This document shows positions 7,405 to 16,519 of a stretch of DNA of 64,000 bases, one piece after another; the stretch's first letter is position 1; each line of letters begins with the position of its first letter. Origin of the DNA: Pyxidicoccus trucidator (GTDB lineage: Bacteria; Myxococcota; Myxococcia; Myxococcales; Myxococcaceae). The stretch lies in the NCBI RefSeq assembly GCF_010894435.1, contig NZ_JAAIXZ010000028.1:1-64000 (forward strand). Reading direction: 5' to 3'. The notes beneath the pieces were generated by a model. The model was not told the DNA's origin and made no database searches. It was given only the letters and a program-made list of their open reading frames with translations. The position numbers and the translations under genes were made by a program.

Positions 7405-8865
7405 ATGCGGAACACGAGGGAGCACCGGGGTTTCCTGGCGCGCGCGGCATTCCTTGCTCTGGCGCTGGCGGTCCTGCCGGCCTGTGGCGACGACACCGAC
7501 GACCCGATTCTCACCCCCGACTCGGGCACCGAGACCGACGCGGGCACGGATGCTGGAACGGACGCGGGCACGGATGCCGGTGCGGTGCTGGACAGCGACA
7601 TCGCGGTGGCGCGCTTCAACGCGGACGGCACGCTGGACACGACCTTCGGCGCCAGCGGCATCTCCCGGCTGGATTGGAGCACGGTGGCGGGTGGCACGCG
7701 TGACTCCCTGTGGGGCCTCGCGGTGGACGGTGACGACCGCCTCGTCCTGTTCGGCTCCAAGCGGGGCGATGGCACCCGCGTCGACGCGGACCGGGTCGTC
7801 GCGCGGCTGACGGCGAACGGCGCGCTGGACACGACGTTCGGCACCGACGGGCTGACCGTCCTCAACATCGGCAACCTGGGTGACAACGCGCGCAATGGCA
7901 TCGTCCAGGCCGACGGGAAGATTGTCGCCTCCGGCTACATGTCCCAGCCCACGGGCGTGGGGACGCAGTCGGCCAACCGCATCGTGCTGCAGCGGCTGAA
8001 CGCCAATGGCCAGCCGGACGAGACGTTCGGCTTCAAGGGCGTGCTGTCCTCGGCGCCGTTCCAGGCCCAGAGCGCCTCGAACCCGGAGTGGGGCATGGTC
8101 GAGGCCTACGCCGTGGGCGTCCAGTCCGACGGCAGCTACGTCACCACCGGCTATGGCCGCACCGCGTCCTCGGGCACGGTGGACCTGGTCTCCTTCCGGT
8201 ACTCGGGCGCTGGCACGCTGGACTCGCAGTGGAACACCAGCGGCGTCGCGCTGCTCGACCTGGTGGGCGCGGATGACCGCGGCCGCAACCTGGTGGTCCT
8301 GAAGAACGACAACGTGTGCATGGTGGGCAGCGCGAAGCCCACGACGTCGAAGATCTCCGCCATGGTGATGATGCTCGACAAGGGTGGCGCGCGGGACACG
8401 GCCTTCGCCGCGGAAGGCTACAGGCTTTACGAGTACGATCGCTCGGAGTCGGCCTTCTTCGGCGCGGCCACCTCGCCGGATGGCACCTGGGCCGCCGCGG
8501 CGGGCTACCGCTCCGGAGACAGCCAGGACGCGGACGCCGTCCTCGCCATCATCCCGGTGGGGGACACCGTCGGCCTGGAGGTCTCCAAGGCCACGCCCAT
8601 CTCCGAGACGGAGGATGACCGCTTCTGGGCCGTCGCCTTCGACGCGGGCAACAAGGTCTACGGCGCGGGCTTCGTCACCGAGGGCGGCGACAACCGGATG
8701 GTCGTCGCGCGCTTCAACACGAATGGCACGCTCGACACGTCCTTCGGCACTGGCGGCATCGCGAAGCTGAACATCGCCGTCGCGAAGACCGAGGAGACCG
8801 TGCGCGGCATCGTCGTGCAGAAGAACGGCAAGATCGTGGTGGCGGGCCCCATCGAGAAGCTGTAG
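7405..8865 (+). CDS. Delta-60 repeat lipoprotein, iron-regulated
   Basis: 486 residues. The ATG at 7405 follows AGGGG by nine bases and begins a lipoprotein signal with lipobox LPAC. Next comes a TDAG-type linker (four DAGT-like repeats at ~43-58), then beta-propeller-like delta-60 repeats recognised by NADGTLDTTFG, TANGALDTTFGTDG, NANGQPDETFGFKG and NTNGTLDTSFGTGG. These repeats make secreted or surface beta structures of unknown ligand. A Fur-like box precedes it and a FecA-type receptor follows, so it may be an iron-induced surface accessory of that receptor. This role is inferred from context. Confidence 0.82.
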   Translation: MRNTREHRGFLARAAFLALALAVLPACGDDTDDPILTPDSGTETDAGTDAGTDAGTDAGAVLDSDIAVARFNADGTLDTTFGASGISRLDWSTVAGGTRDSLWGLAVDGDDRLVLFGSKRGDGTRVDADRVVARLTANGALDTTFGTDGLTVLNIGNLGDNARNGIVQADGKIVASGYMSQPTGVGTQSANRIVLQRLNANGQPDETFGFKGVLSSAPFQAQSASNPEWGMVEAYAVGVQSDGSYVTTGYGRTASSGTVDLVSFRYSGAGTLDSQWNTSGVALLDLVGADDRGRNLVVLKNDNVCMVGSAKPTTSKISAMVMMLDKGGARDTAFAAEGYRLYEYDRSESAFFGAATSPDGTWAAAAGYRSGDSQDADAVLAIIPVGDTVGLEVSKATPISETEDDRFWAVAFDAGNKVYGAGFVTEGGDNRMVVARFNTNGTLDTSFGTGGIAKLNIAVAKTEETVRGIVVQKNGKIVVAGPIEKL

Positions 8866-8898
8866 CCCGCGCTTCGATAAGTAGAACCAGACGTGAGA

Positions 8899-8937
8899 GC
8901 CGGGGTGGGCGGGCCATGTGTGGGCCGCCTCCCCGGC
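8899..8937 (+). terminator. Strong intercistronic hairpin after the delta-60 gene
   Basis: GCCGGGG (8899-8905) pairs with CCCCGGC (8931-8937), enclosing a second GGCGG/CCGCC stem. It lies between the delta-60 and receptor genes. There is no T tract, so it may protect mRNA or reduce downstream expression rather than stop it. Confidence 0.4.
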
Positions 8938-8961
8938 TTCTGGCATCTGGGGGCAGGAAAT

Positions 8962-8989
8962 TCCGGTAGAGACACCTCCGGTAGCGACA
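8962..8989 (+). repeat. Two 13-base direct repeats before the TonB receptor gene
   Basis: TCCGGTAGAGACA (8962-8974) and TCCGGTAGCGACA (8977-8989) differ by one base and are 15 bases apart. They lie 21-48 bases before the chosen receptor start, where an activator or repressor could bind. Confidence 0.45.
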
Positions 8990-9009
8990 ACAAAGGCGAA
9001 ACGCCTCAG

Positions 9010-11547
9010 ATGGCACTGTTCTTCGACGAGAGTCTGATGCGGGCGCGGGCGTGGCTGGTTCCGGCGCTCTTGCTGGTGGGCGCGTCGTCAGCGGAGGCGC
9101 AGAGCGTCGTCCCCGGCGCCGCCGAGACGGGCGTCCCGGTGCCCCCGCGCGACACCCCGGCGCCCGAGGTTCCCGAGGCCGCGCCTCAGAACCATGCCGC
9201 CCCGGCGCCCACGGAGCCAGGGTCGGCAGTGCCCGCCTCCGACTCCGCGCAGGTTCCGTCGGATGCGGCGCCCGCTGCTCCCGCCGAGGCCGTGCAGGTG
9301 CCCGCGGAGGCAACGCCCGCCGAGGCCGCGCAGGTGCCTGCGGACGCGGCGCCCACCGCCCCGGCGGCCGACGCGCCGCTCGTGGAGTCCACGACGCCCG
9401 TGGACTCCGAGGGCGTCACCGCTCCGGCGTTGGAGCCCGTGGCCTCGGACCCGGGCTACAAGAAGTTCGAGAGCGTGGTGGTGGGGACGTCGGAGACGCG
9501 CACGAGCGGCTCGGTGCATGTGCTGAAGCCGGGCCAGTTGGAGCGCTTCGAGCAGGACGACCCCAACGCGGTGCTGCAGTCCGTCCCCGGTGTGTATGCC
9601 CGAGGCGAGGATGGCTACGGGCTCCGGCCCAACGTGGGCCTGCGCGGCGTCAACCCCGACCGCAGCAAGAAGGTGACGCTGCTGGAGGATGGCGTCCTCT
9701 TCGGCCCCGCGCCGTACTCCGCGCCGGCGGCGTACTACTTCCCGCTCATCACCCGCATGCAGTCCGTGCGCATCCTGAAGGGCCCCTCCGCCATCCAGCA
9801 CGGCCCGCAGACGGTGGGCGGCTCGGTGGAGTTCATCACCCGCGACATTCCGGTGGCCGAGTCGGTGTGGCTGGACGTGGCCGGCGGCGGCTACCTGTAC
9901 GGCAAGGCGCACGGCGTCTTCGGCGCGAGCACCGAGCGCGCGGGCTTCCTGCTGGAAGGCGTCCACCTGCGCAGCAGCGGCTTCAAGGAGCTGGACGGTG
10001 GCGGCCACACCGGCTTCCGCCGCAACGAGTGGATGGCCAAGGGCCGCTACCAGCTCGTCCCCGAGGGCCCGGCGCGGCAGAGCCTCCAGCTCAAGCTGGG
10101 CTACTCCGACGAGCTCTCCAACGAGACGTACCTCGGCCTGAGCGACGCGGACTTCGACGCCAACCCGCTGCGCCGCTACGGCGCGAGCCGCCTGGACCGC
10201 ATGGAGAACCACCGCACGCAGGTGGCCCTCAGCCACGTGCTGGAGGCCGGCTCCCTGGCGGTGACGACCACGGCCTACCGCCAGGACTTCGCCCGCGTGT
10301 GGCGCAAGGTGAACCGGTTCCGGGGCACCTCCATCGCCAGCGTGCTCGCGGACCCGACGAGCGCGCGCAACGCCATCTACTACGGCGTCCTCACGGGGGA
10401 GCTGGACAGCTCCTCGGCGCAGGAGGCGCTGCTCATCGGTCCCAATGACCGCACCTTCGTGTCCCAGGGCATCCAGAGCGTCGCGCGGTGGAGCGCCCTC
10501 ACCGGCCCCCTGCGCCACAGCCTGGAGGTCGGCGCGCGCTACCACTTCGACAGCATCGACCGGCTCCACACCGAGGACGCCTTCCTCACGGTGGGCGGCG
10601 AGCTCGTCGAGGCCGGCGAGCCCACGGCCACTACCGCCAACAACAAGGACTCCACCAACGCCGTCGCGCTGCATGTGACGGACGCCATCGCCTGGGGCCC
10701 GGTGGTGCTGACGCCCGGCGTCCGGCTGGAGCTCATCCGCTCCCGCTCGGTGGACCGGTTGACTGGCGAGGCGACGACGGGTGCGCTGGAGGCGCTGATG
10801 CCCGGCGTGGGCATCTATGGCGGCGTCACGCGCGAGCTGGGCCTCTTCGCGGGTGTGTACCGGGGCTTCTCGCCCCCCGCGCCGGGCCAGCCCGACTCGG
10901 TGCTGCCCGAGCGGAGCGTCAACTCCGAGGCCGGCGTGCGGTGGACGCGCCGGGGCGAGCGCTTCGAGGTGGTGGGCTTCTTCAACGACTACTCGAACCT
11001 CACCGACATCTGCACCTTCTCCAGCGGCTGCCTGGACCAGGACCTGGACCGGCAGACGGATGCGGGACAGGCGCGCATCTACGGCCTGGAGGCCTTCGCG
11101 GAGAAGACCTTCCGTCCCGGCGGCGGCCTGACGTTCCCCATCTCCCTGTCCTACACCCTGACGAAGACGGAGCTGCTGGAGGACTTCCAGTCGGCGGACC
11201 CGCAGTTCGGCGACGTGCGCGCGGGCGACGAGCTGCCCTACGTGCCCCGGCACCAGCTCTTCGCCACGGCGGGGGTGGAGGGCCGGCTCGGCGGCGTCGC
11301 CATCAGCACGCTCTTCGTGGACACCATGCGCGAGGAGGCGGGGCAGGGCGAGGTGCCCGAGGGGCAGCTGACGGACTCCGTCCTGACGTTCGACGTCAAC
11401 GCGAACTGGAACTTCTCGCGCTGGGGCCAGCTCTACCTGAGCGCGCGCAACGTGCTGGACACCCAGGCCATCGTGTCCCGCCGGCCCTACGGCGCCCGCC
11501 CCAACGCGCCCCGGACGGTCATCCTCGGGTTCAAGCTGAACATGTGA
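9010..11547 (+). CDS. TonB-dependent outer membrane receptor, FecA-like
   Basis: 845 residues from the ATG at 9010 (an ATG at 9037 is also possible). A signal peptide ends at SSAEAQ, followed by an Ala/Pro/Glu-rich linker to ~residue 148. The plug domain follows (~150-265) with FecA-type signatures RGVNPDRSKKVTLLEDGV, APYSAPAAYYFPLITRM and GPQTVGGSVEFITRD. The remainder is a 22-strand barrel ending YGARPNAPRTVILGFKLNM. FecA relatives import ferric citrate or similar chelates using TonB energy. No STN signalling domain is seen at the N-terminus; the low-complexity linker stands in its place, so self-signalling to an ECF sigma is unlikely. Probably Fur-controlled from upstream. Confidence 0.9.
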   Translation: MALFFDESLMRARAWLVPALLLVGASSAEAQSVVPGAAETGVPVPPRDTPAPEVPEAAPQNHAAPAPTEPGSAVPASDSAQVPSDAAPAAPAEAVQVPAEATPAEAAQVPADAAPTAPAADAPLVESTTPVDSEGVTAPALEPVASDPGYKKFESVVVGTSETRTSGSVHVLKPGQLERFEQDDPNAVLQSVPGVYARGEDGYGLRPNVGLRGVNPDRSKKVTLLEDGVLFGPAPYSAPAAYYFPLITRMQSVRILKGPSAIQHGPQTVGGSVEFITRDIPVAESVWLDVAGGGYLYGKAHGVFGASTERAGFLLEGVHLRSSGFKELDGGGHTGFRRNEWMAKGRYQLVPEGPARQSLQLKLGYSDELSNETYLGLSDADFDANPLRRYGASRLDRMENHRTQVALSHVLEAGSLAVTTTAYRQDFARVWRKVNRFRGTSIASVLADPTSARNAIYYGVLTGELDSSSAQEALLIGPNDRTFVSQGIQSVARWSALTGPLRHSLEVGARYHFDSIDRLHTEDAFLTVGGELVEAGEPTATTANNKDSTNAVALHVTDAIAWGPVVLTPGVRLELIRSRSVDRLTGEATTGALEALMPGVGIYGGVTRELGLFAGVYRGFSPPAPGQPDSVLPERSVNSEAGVRWTRRGERFEVVGFFNDYSNLTDICTFSSGCLDQDLDRQTDAGQARIYGLEAFAEKTFRPGGGLTFPISLSYTLTKTELLEDFQSADPQFGDVRAGDELPYVPRHQLFATAGVEGRLGGVAISTLFVDTMREEAGQGEVPEGQLTDSVLTFDVNANWNFSRWGQLYLSARNVLDTQAIVSRRPYGARPNAPRTVILGFKLNM

Positions 11548-11565
11548 CGCGGGGGCCTCGCGCGG

Positions 11566-11593
11566 CCCGCCCACGACGGGACGGACGGGCGGG
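11566..11593. terminator. Stem-loop between convergent genes
   Basis: CCCGCCC (11566-11572) and GGGCGGG (11587-11593) form a perfect 7-bp stem between the receptor gene end and the DsrE-like gene end. No T tract on either side. Confidence 0.4.
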
Positions 11594-11596
11594 GCT

Positions 11597-12004
11597 TCAG
11601 AGGTAGAAGCGGTCCGTCACGCCAGCCGTGCGCTGGAGGATGGCGCTCCAGCCCAGCCACACGTCGATGCCGCTCTGCCCGGCGGCGGGCTCTCCGCCCA
11701 GCGCGCCGAGCGAGCCCGTGCAGCCCGCGAGGGTGCACAGGCCGGAGTCCCTCAGATGCTCCAGCAGCACTCGGAGTGTGGGCATGCCGCGCGACTCGAA
11801 GCGGTCCGTCACGTCGGGGCGCCCCGCGAAGTCCGGCTCGTCCAGGGCGTCCTTCAGGAAACGCTCCAGGGCCCACCAGAAGAGGTACACCTCGGCCTTC
11901 CGTCCGGAAGCCACCGCCGCCGCGGCGATGGACAGGCCCTGGTGTACGCGGTCGTAGTCGCCGCTGTGCAGGAAGACGACCACCTTGGCCGGAGGCGTAC
12001 TCAC
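11597..12004 (-). CDS. DsrE/DsrF-like family protein
   Basis: 135 residues from a GTG at 12004, preceded by GAGG. An in-frame ATG at 12118 would add 38 residues that look nothing like the family and would consume most of the divergent promoter region, so I prefer the shorter form. The fold signature starts at once: KVVVFLHSGDYDRVHQGLSI, then AEVYLFWWAL and a Cys-containing stretch LCTLAGCTGSLGALGG. DsrE-like proteins include sulfur-transfer subunits and many of unknown role; two cysteines could carry a persulfide. It is divergent from the mevalonate operon, with no clear functional link. Confidence 0.75.
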   Translation of the reverse strand: MSTPPAKVVVFLHSGDYDRVHQGLSIAAAAVASGRKAEVYLFWWALERFLKDALDEPDFAGRPDVTDRFESRGMPTLRVLLEHLRDSGLCTLAGCTGSLGALGGEPAAGQSGIDVWLGWSAILQRTAGVTDRFYL

Positions 12005-12167
12005 CCGGGCCTCATACCGCCCACAAGCCGGCGTCGTCCATTCACACCCAGGGGCGACCGCTCGGGGTCCTTTGGCTTGCGCCCCGCCCCCACCGCTTGC
12101 TAGGAAACCCACGGCCATTCAGGTACTTACACGCTTTGGGCGTTTTGGCGGACCAGGTTTGAGCACC

Positions 12168-13226
12168 ATGGGCGAGGACATCACAGCCAGGCGCAAGGAT
12201 TCCCATCTGGACCTTTGCGCCACTGGCGACGTCGAGCCCGGGGCGAACAGCACCCTGCTGGAGTGTGTCCGCCTGGTCCACTGCGCCATGCCGGAGATGG
12301 CGGTGGAGGACGTGGACCTGACCACGCCCTTCCTCGGCAAGCGGCTGCGCTACCCGCTGCTCGTCACGGGCATGACGGGGGGCACCGAGCGTGCCGGCGT
12401 CGTCAACCGGGACCTGGCGCTGCTGGCCGAACGCCACGGCCTGGCCTTCGGCGTGGGCAGTCAGCGGGCCATGGCGGAGGACGCCTCGCGGACGGCCTCG
12501 TACCAGGTGCGGCAGGTGGCGCCCACGGTGGCGCTGCTGGGCAACATCGGCCTGTACCAGGCGGTGCGGCTGGGCGTGGACGGGGCGCGGCGGCTGGTGG
12601 ACGCCATTGGCGCGGACGGGCTGGCGCTGCACCTCAACGCGGGCCAGGAGCTGACGCAGCCGGAGGGTGACCGGGACTTCCGGGGCGGCTACCCGGTGGT
12701 GGAGGCGCTGGTGCGCGCCTTCGGAGACCGGCTGCTGGTGAAGGAGACAGGGTGCGGCATCGGCCCGGACGTGGCGCGGCGCCTGGTGGAGCTGGGCGTA
12801 CGCAACCTGGACGTGTCCGGCCTGGGCGGCACCTCGTGGGTGCGAGTGGAGCAACTGCGTGCGTCGGGCCTGCAGGCGCAGCTGGGGGCCGAGTTCAGCG
12901 CGTGGGGCATCCCCACCGCCGCGGCCATCGCCAGCGTGCGGAAGGCCGTGGGCCCGGACCCCCGGCTGGTGGCCAGCGGTGGCATCCGGACGGGGCTGGA
13001 GGCGGCCAAGGTGCTCGCGCTGGGCGCGGACCTGGCAGGCATGGCGCTGCCGCTGTTCCGCGCGCAGCAGACCGGTGGCATCGAGGGGGCGGAGGCCGCG
13101 CTGGGAGTCATCCTGGCGGGGCTGCGGCAGGCGCTTGTCCTGACGGGGAGTAGAAGCTGCGCTGAACTGCGGCAGCGGCCCCGGGTGGTGACTGGAGAGT
13201 TGAAGGATTGGCTGGCGGCTCTGTAG
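12168..13226 (+). CDS. fni: Type 2 isopentenyl-diphosphate isomerase (FMN-dependent)
   Basis: 352 residues. Interconverts IPP and DMAPP using reduced FMN, in the cytoplasm. Family motifs are all present: RKDSHLDLC near the start, VTGMTGGTERAGVVN (FMN phosphate side), GVGSQRAM, LHLNAGQELTQPEGDRDF (the HLN-QE motif with catalytic Gln), KETGCGI, LDVSGLGGTSW and GGIRTGLE. It is the first gene of a five-gene operon for the lower mevalonate pathway; the next gene follows after 30 bases. The ATG at 12168 was chosen because upstream in-frame sequence is not isomerase-like. Confidence 0.95.
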   Translation: MGEDITARRKDSHLDLCATGDVEPGANSTLLECVRLVHCAMPEMAVEDVDLTTPFLGKRLRYPLLVTGMTGGTERAGVVNRDLALLAERHGLAFGVGSQRAMAEDASRTASYQVRQVAPTVALLGNIGLYQAVRLGVDGARRLVDAIGADGLALHLNAGQELTQPEGDRDFRGGYPVVEALVRAFGDRLLVKETGCGIGPDVARRLVELGVRNLDVSGLGGTSWVRVEQLRASGLQAQLGAEFSAWGIPTAAAIASVRKAVGPDPRLVASGGIRTGLEAAKVLALGADLAGMALPLFRAQQTGGIEGAEAALGVILAGLRQALVLTGSRSCAELRQRPRVVTGELKDWLAAL

Positions 13227-13256
13227 GAGTCCGCGCCGTAGTGGGGAAGGAAGAAC

Positions 13257-14585
13257 ATGTCTGAGACCGTGACGTCCCGGCTTTCCGGGTTCCACAAGCT
13301 GCCGATGGAGGAGCGCCACGCGCAGCTCGCCCGGATGTTCCGGCTCACGCCCGAGGACCTGCAGCAACTGAGCGGCGCGGAGTCGCTGCAGCCCGTGCTC
13401 GCGAACCAGATGATCGAGAACGCGGTGGGGACGTTCTCCCTGCCGCTGGGGATTGGCCTCAACATGCAGGTCAACGGGCGCGACTACCTCGTGCCCATGG
13501 CCGTGGAGGAGCCGTCCGTCGTCGCCGCGGTGTCCTTCGCCGCGAAGATCGTCCGCGAGGCGGGTGGCTTCACCGCCGAGGCCGACGACTCGATGATGAT
13601 TGGCCAGGTGCAGGTGACGCGGTTCGGGGACCCGACGGTGGCCACCGAGCGCATCCTCGAGCACAAGGAGCAGCTCCTCGCGCTGGCCAACAGCTTCCAC
13701 CCGTCCATGCTGGCGCGCGGTGGCGGCGCCCGGGACGTGGAGGTGCGCGTGCTCCCGGCTCCGGAAGGGCCGCGCGGTGAGCCGCTGCTCATCGTCCACA
13801 TCCTCATCGACACGCAGGAGGCGATGGGGGCCAACCTCATCAACACCGTGGCCGAGGGCATCGCCCCGCTCATCGAGCAGATCACCGGCGGCAAGGTGTA
13901 CCTGCGCATCCTCTCCAACCTGGCGGACCGCCGGCTGGCGCGCGCCATGTGCCGCATCCCCCTGGCGCAGCTGGCGGACTTCAACATGCCCGGCGAGGAG
14001 ATTGCCGAGGGCATCGCCCAGGCCAGCCGCTTCGCCGAGGCGGACCCGTACCGCGCGGCCACGCACAACAAGGGCGTGATGAACGGCATCGACTCGGTGG
14101 CCATCGCCACGGGTCAGGACTGGCGCGCGATTGAGGCCGGCGCGCACGCGTTCGCCTGCCGCGGCGGGCAGTACCGGCCGCTGTCCACCTGGTACCTGGA
14201 GGAAGGGCACCTGGTGGGCCGGATTGAACTGCCCATGGCGCTGGGCACGGTGGGAGGCCCCATCAAGGTGCACCCGGGCGTGCAGATGTCGCTCAAGCTG
14301 ATGCGCACCAACAGCGTGCGCGAGCTGGCCATGGTGTTCGCGGCGGTGGGACTGGCGCAGAACTTCGCGGCGCTGCGGGCGCTGGGCAGCGTGGGCATCC
14401 AGAAGGGCCACATGGCGCTGCACGCGCGCTGCGTGGCGGTGACGGCGGGCGCGCGCGGCCACTGGGTGGAGAAGATCGCCAACCTCCTGGTGACGGCCGG
14501 GCACGTGAAGGTGGAGAAGGCCCGCGAGCTGCTCGCCAGCCTGGCGGCCGAGGACGCCGCGGCCGCCACCGGCACCAACGGCTGA
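13257..14585 (+). CDS. mvaA: Hydroxymethylglutaryl-CoA reductase, class II type
   Basis: 442 residues. Reduces HMG-CoA to mevalonate. Class II features: ENAVG (residues 54-58), EEPSVVAA (Glu equivalent to Pseudomonas mevalonii Glu83), DTQEAMGANLINT, THNKGVMNG (Lys267 equivalent), GQDWRAIEAG (Asp283 equivalent), GTVGGPIKVHP and KGHMALHAR (His381 equivalent). A strong ribosome binding site GGGGAAGGAAG precedes the ATG. The class II enzyme was first known from mevalonate degradation, but here it lies inside a biosynthetic operon, so the biosynthetic direction is expected. HMG-CoA synthase is not in the window. Confidence 0.95.
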   Translation: MSETVTSRLSGFHKLPMEERHAQLARMFRLTPEDLQQLSGAESLQPVLANQMIENAVGTFSLPLGIGLNMQVNGRDYLVPMAVEEPSVVAAVSFAAKIVREAGGFTAEADDSMMIGQVQVTRFGDPTVATERILEHKEQLLALANSFHPSMLARGGGARDVEVRVLPAPEGPRGEPLLIVHILIDTQEAMGANLINTVAEGIAPLIEQITGGKVYLRILSNLADRRLARAMCRIPLAQLADFNMPGEEIAEGIAQASRFAEADPYRAATHNKGVMNGIDSVAIATGQDWRAIEAGAHAFACRGGQYRPLSTWYLEEGHLVGRIELPMALGTVGGPIKVHPGVQMSLKLMRTNSVRELAMVFAAVGLAQNFAALRALGSVGIQKGHMALHARCVAVTAGARGHWVEKIANLLVTAGHVKVEKARELLASLAAEDAAAATGTNG

Positions 14586-14588
14586 GCC

Positions 14589-15524
14589 GTGGCCCCGCGC
14601 GCTCCACCCCTGACAGCCTTTGGCGCCGGCAAGGTCATCCTGCTCGGCGAGCACAGCGTGGTGTACGGCCACCCGGCGCTTGCCGGTCCGCTGTCCCAGG
14701 GTGTGACGGCGCGCGGGGTGCCCGCGAAGCGCTGCCAGTTGTCGCTGCCTGCGCACCTCAGCCGGGCGCAGCGCGCGCAGCTCACCGCGGCCTTCGCTCG
14801 CGCGGCGGAGGCCACCGGCTCGCCGCTGGTGAAGGTGTCGCTGGAGGCGGACCTGCCGCTGGCGGTGGGGCTGGGCAGCTCCGCGGCGCTGTCGGTGGCG
14901 TGCGCGCGCCTGCTCCTGAAGGCGGCGGGGAAGGAGCCCACGCCGAAGGAAGCGGCGCGCGTGGCGTGGGCGATGGAGCAGGAGTTCCACGGCACGCCCT
15001 CGGGCGTGGACCACACCACCAGCGCGGAGGAGCGGCTCGTCCTCTACCGGCGCAAGCCGGCCACGGACACGCTGGGGACGGGGCGGGTGGTGGGAAGCCC
15101 CAGGCCCCTGCACGTCGTGGTGGCGCTGGCCGGTGAGCGCAGCCCGACGAAGGCGACGGTGGGGGCGCTGCGGGCGCGGCAGGCCCGCTGGCCGGAGCGC
15201 TACCAGCGCCTGTTCAAGGAGATGGGGCGGGTGGCCTCCGAGGGTGCGAAGGCCGTGGAGGCGGGAGACCTGGAGGCGCTGGGCGACGCGATGAACGTCA
15301 ACCAGGGCCTGCTGGCGGCGCTGGGTTTGTCGTCGCCGCCGCTGGAAGAGATGGTGTACCGGCTGCGGGAGCTGGGGGCGCTGGGCGCCAAGCTCACCGG
15401 GGCTGGCGGAGATGGTGGGGCCGTCATCGGCCTGTTCCTCGAACCTGCGCCCGCGGTGAAGCAGCTCACCGCCCTGGGCGTGCGCTGCTTCAGCAGCCAG
15501 CTCGCGGGCCCGCGGGCGTTGTGA
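14589..15524 (+). CDS. mvk: Mevalonate kinase
   Basis: 311 residues from a GTG three bases after the mvaA stop. Phosphorylates mevalonate at C5. GHMP-kinase architecture: N-terminal FGAGKVILLGEHSVVYGHPA (residues ~11-30), the ATP-binding loop PLAVGLGSSAALSVA (~93-107), HGTPSGVDHTT (~137-147, catalytic Asp region) and the C-terminal KLTGAGGDGGAVIGL. Length is normal for the bacterial form. Tight spacing to both neighbours indicates translational coupling within the operon. Confidence 0.93.
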   Translation: MAPRAPPLTAFGAGKVILLGEHSVVYGHPALAGPLSQGVTARGVPAKRCQLSLPAHLSRAQRAQLTAAFARAAEATGSPLVKVSLEADLPLAVGLGSSAALSVACARLLLKAAGKEPTPKEAARVAWAMEQEFHGTPSGVDHTTSAEERLVLYRRKPATDTLGTGRVVGSPRPLHVVVALAGERSPTKATVGALRARQARWPERYQRLFKEMGRVASEGAKAVEAGDLEALGDAMNVNQGLLAALGLSSPPLEEMVYRLRELGALGAKLTGAGGDGGAVIGLFLEPAPAVKQLTALGVRCFSSQLAGPRAL

Positions 15525-15532
15525 GTCCTCCC

Positions 15533-16519
15533 ATGAAAGCCACAGCCCTGGCGCACCCCAACATCGCCCTGGTGAAGTACTGGGGAAAGCGGGACGAAGC
15601 GCTCATCCTCCCTCACCAGTCCAGCCTGTCCCTGACGCTGTCGCCGCTGTCGGTGACGACGACGGTGGAGTTCGGCGTGGGCCATGACCACGTGGAGCTC
15701 AACGGCCACATCGCGAAGGGCAGCGAGCGCGAGCGCGTGCTCCGCCTGCTCGAGTCGGTGCGCGCGGCTTCGAAGAATGAGCTGGGGCCCGCGAAGGTGG
15801 TGTCGCGCGGAGACTTCCCGATGGCGGCGGGGCTGGCGAGCAGCGCGGCGGGCTTCGCGGCGCTGGCGGTGGCGGGGCGCGCGGCGGCGGGGCAGTCGGC
15901 GGAGCCCCGTGCGGCGAGCATCCTGGCGCGCCTGGGCAGCGGCTCGGCGTGCCGCAGCGTGCAGGGCGGCTTCTGCGAGTGGCAGCGTGGCGAGCGTCCG
16001 GACGGCGAGGACAGCTTCGCGGTGCAGCGCTTCAACGCGACCCACTGGTCGGACCTGCGCATGGTGGTGGCCATCCTCGACCGCGGCGAGAAGGAGGTGA
16101 AGTCGCGGGACGGGATGAAGCACACCGTGGACACCAGCCCCTACTACCCGGCCTGGGTGCAGGACGCGGAGAAGGAGATTGTCCAGGCGCGCGAGCACAT
16201 CGCCCGCAGGGATTTGCAGGCGCTGGGAGAGCTGTGCGAGCGCAACGCGTGGCGGATGCATGCGACGGCCTTCGCGGCGGACCCGCCGCTCTGCTACCTG
16301 AACTCGGGGACGCTGGCGGTCATCCAGCACCTGCGCGAGCAGCGGAAGAAGGGCATGCCGGTGTGGTTCACGCTGGACGCGGGGCCCAACCCGGTGTTGC
16401 TGACGGACGCGGCCCATGAAGTCGCGGCGGAGGCGCTGGCGCGCGCATGCGGCGCGGTGGACGTGATTCGCTGCGTGCCGGGCGGTGACGCGGAGCTGAA
16501 GTCGGAGCACCTGTTCTGA
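15533..16519 (+). CDS. mvaD: Diphosphomevalonate decarboxylase
   Basis: 328 residues. Converts mevalonate 5-diphosphate to IPP with ATP. The family N-terminus MKATALAHPNIALVKYWGKR is at the ATG at 15533, so I chose it over a GTG at 15521 that overlaps the previous stop. Other motifs: MAAGLASSAAGFAALA (~residues 98-113), RLGSGSACRSVQGGFCEW and TLDAGPNPVLL. There is no obvious ribosome binding site, so translation probably depends on the preceding gene, whose stop lies only eight bases upstream. It overlaps the next gene by one base (TGATG). Confidence 0.94.
   Translation: MKATALAHPNIALVKYWGKRDEALILPHQSSLSLTLSPLSVTTTVEFGVGHDHVELNGHIAKGSERERVLRLLESVRAASKNELGPAKVVSRGDFPMAAGLASSAAGFAALAVAGRAAAGQSAEPRAASILARLGSGSACRSVQGGFCEWQRGERPDGEDSFAVQRFNATHWSDLRMVVAILDRGEKEVKSRDGMKHTVDTSPYYPAWVQDAEKEIVQAREHIARRDLQALGELCERNAWRMHATAFAADPPLCYLNSGTLAVIQHLREQRKKGMPVWFTLDAGPNPVLLTDAAHEVAAEALARACGAVDVIRCVPGGDAELKSEHLF

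Noticed and set aside
11985-12167. N-terminal extension of the IPP isomerase
   Set aside because: The extra residues have no family similarity and cover the divergent promoter region; the ATG at 12168 starts the conserved part.
12042-15113. Open frame of about 1020 codons on the minus strand across the mevalonate genes
   Set aside because: High-GC antisense artefact: composition is dominated by Arg, His, Gln, Ala and Gly, and the plus strand holds unmistakable pathway enzymes.
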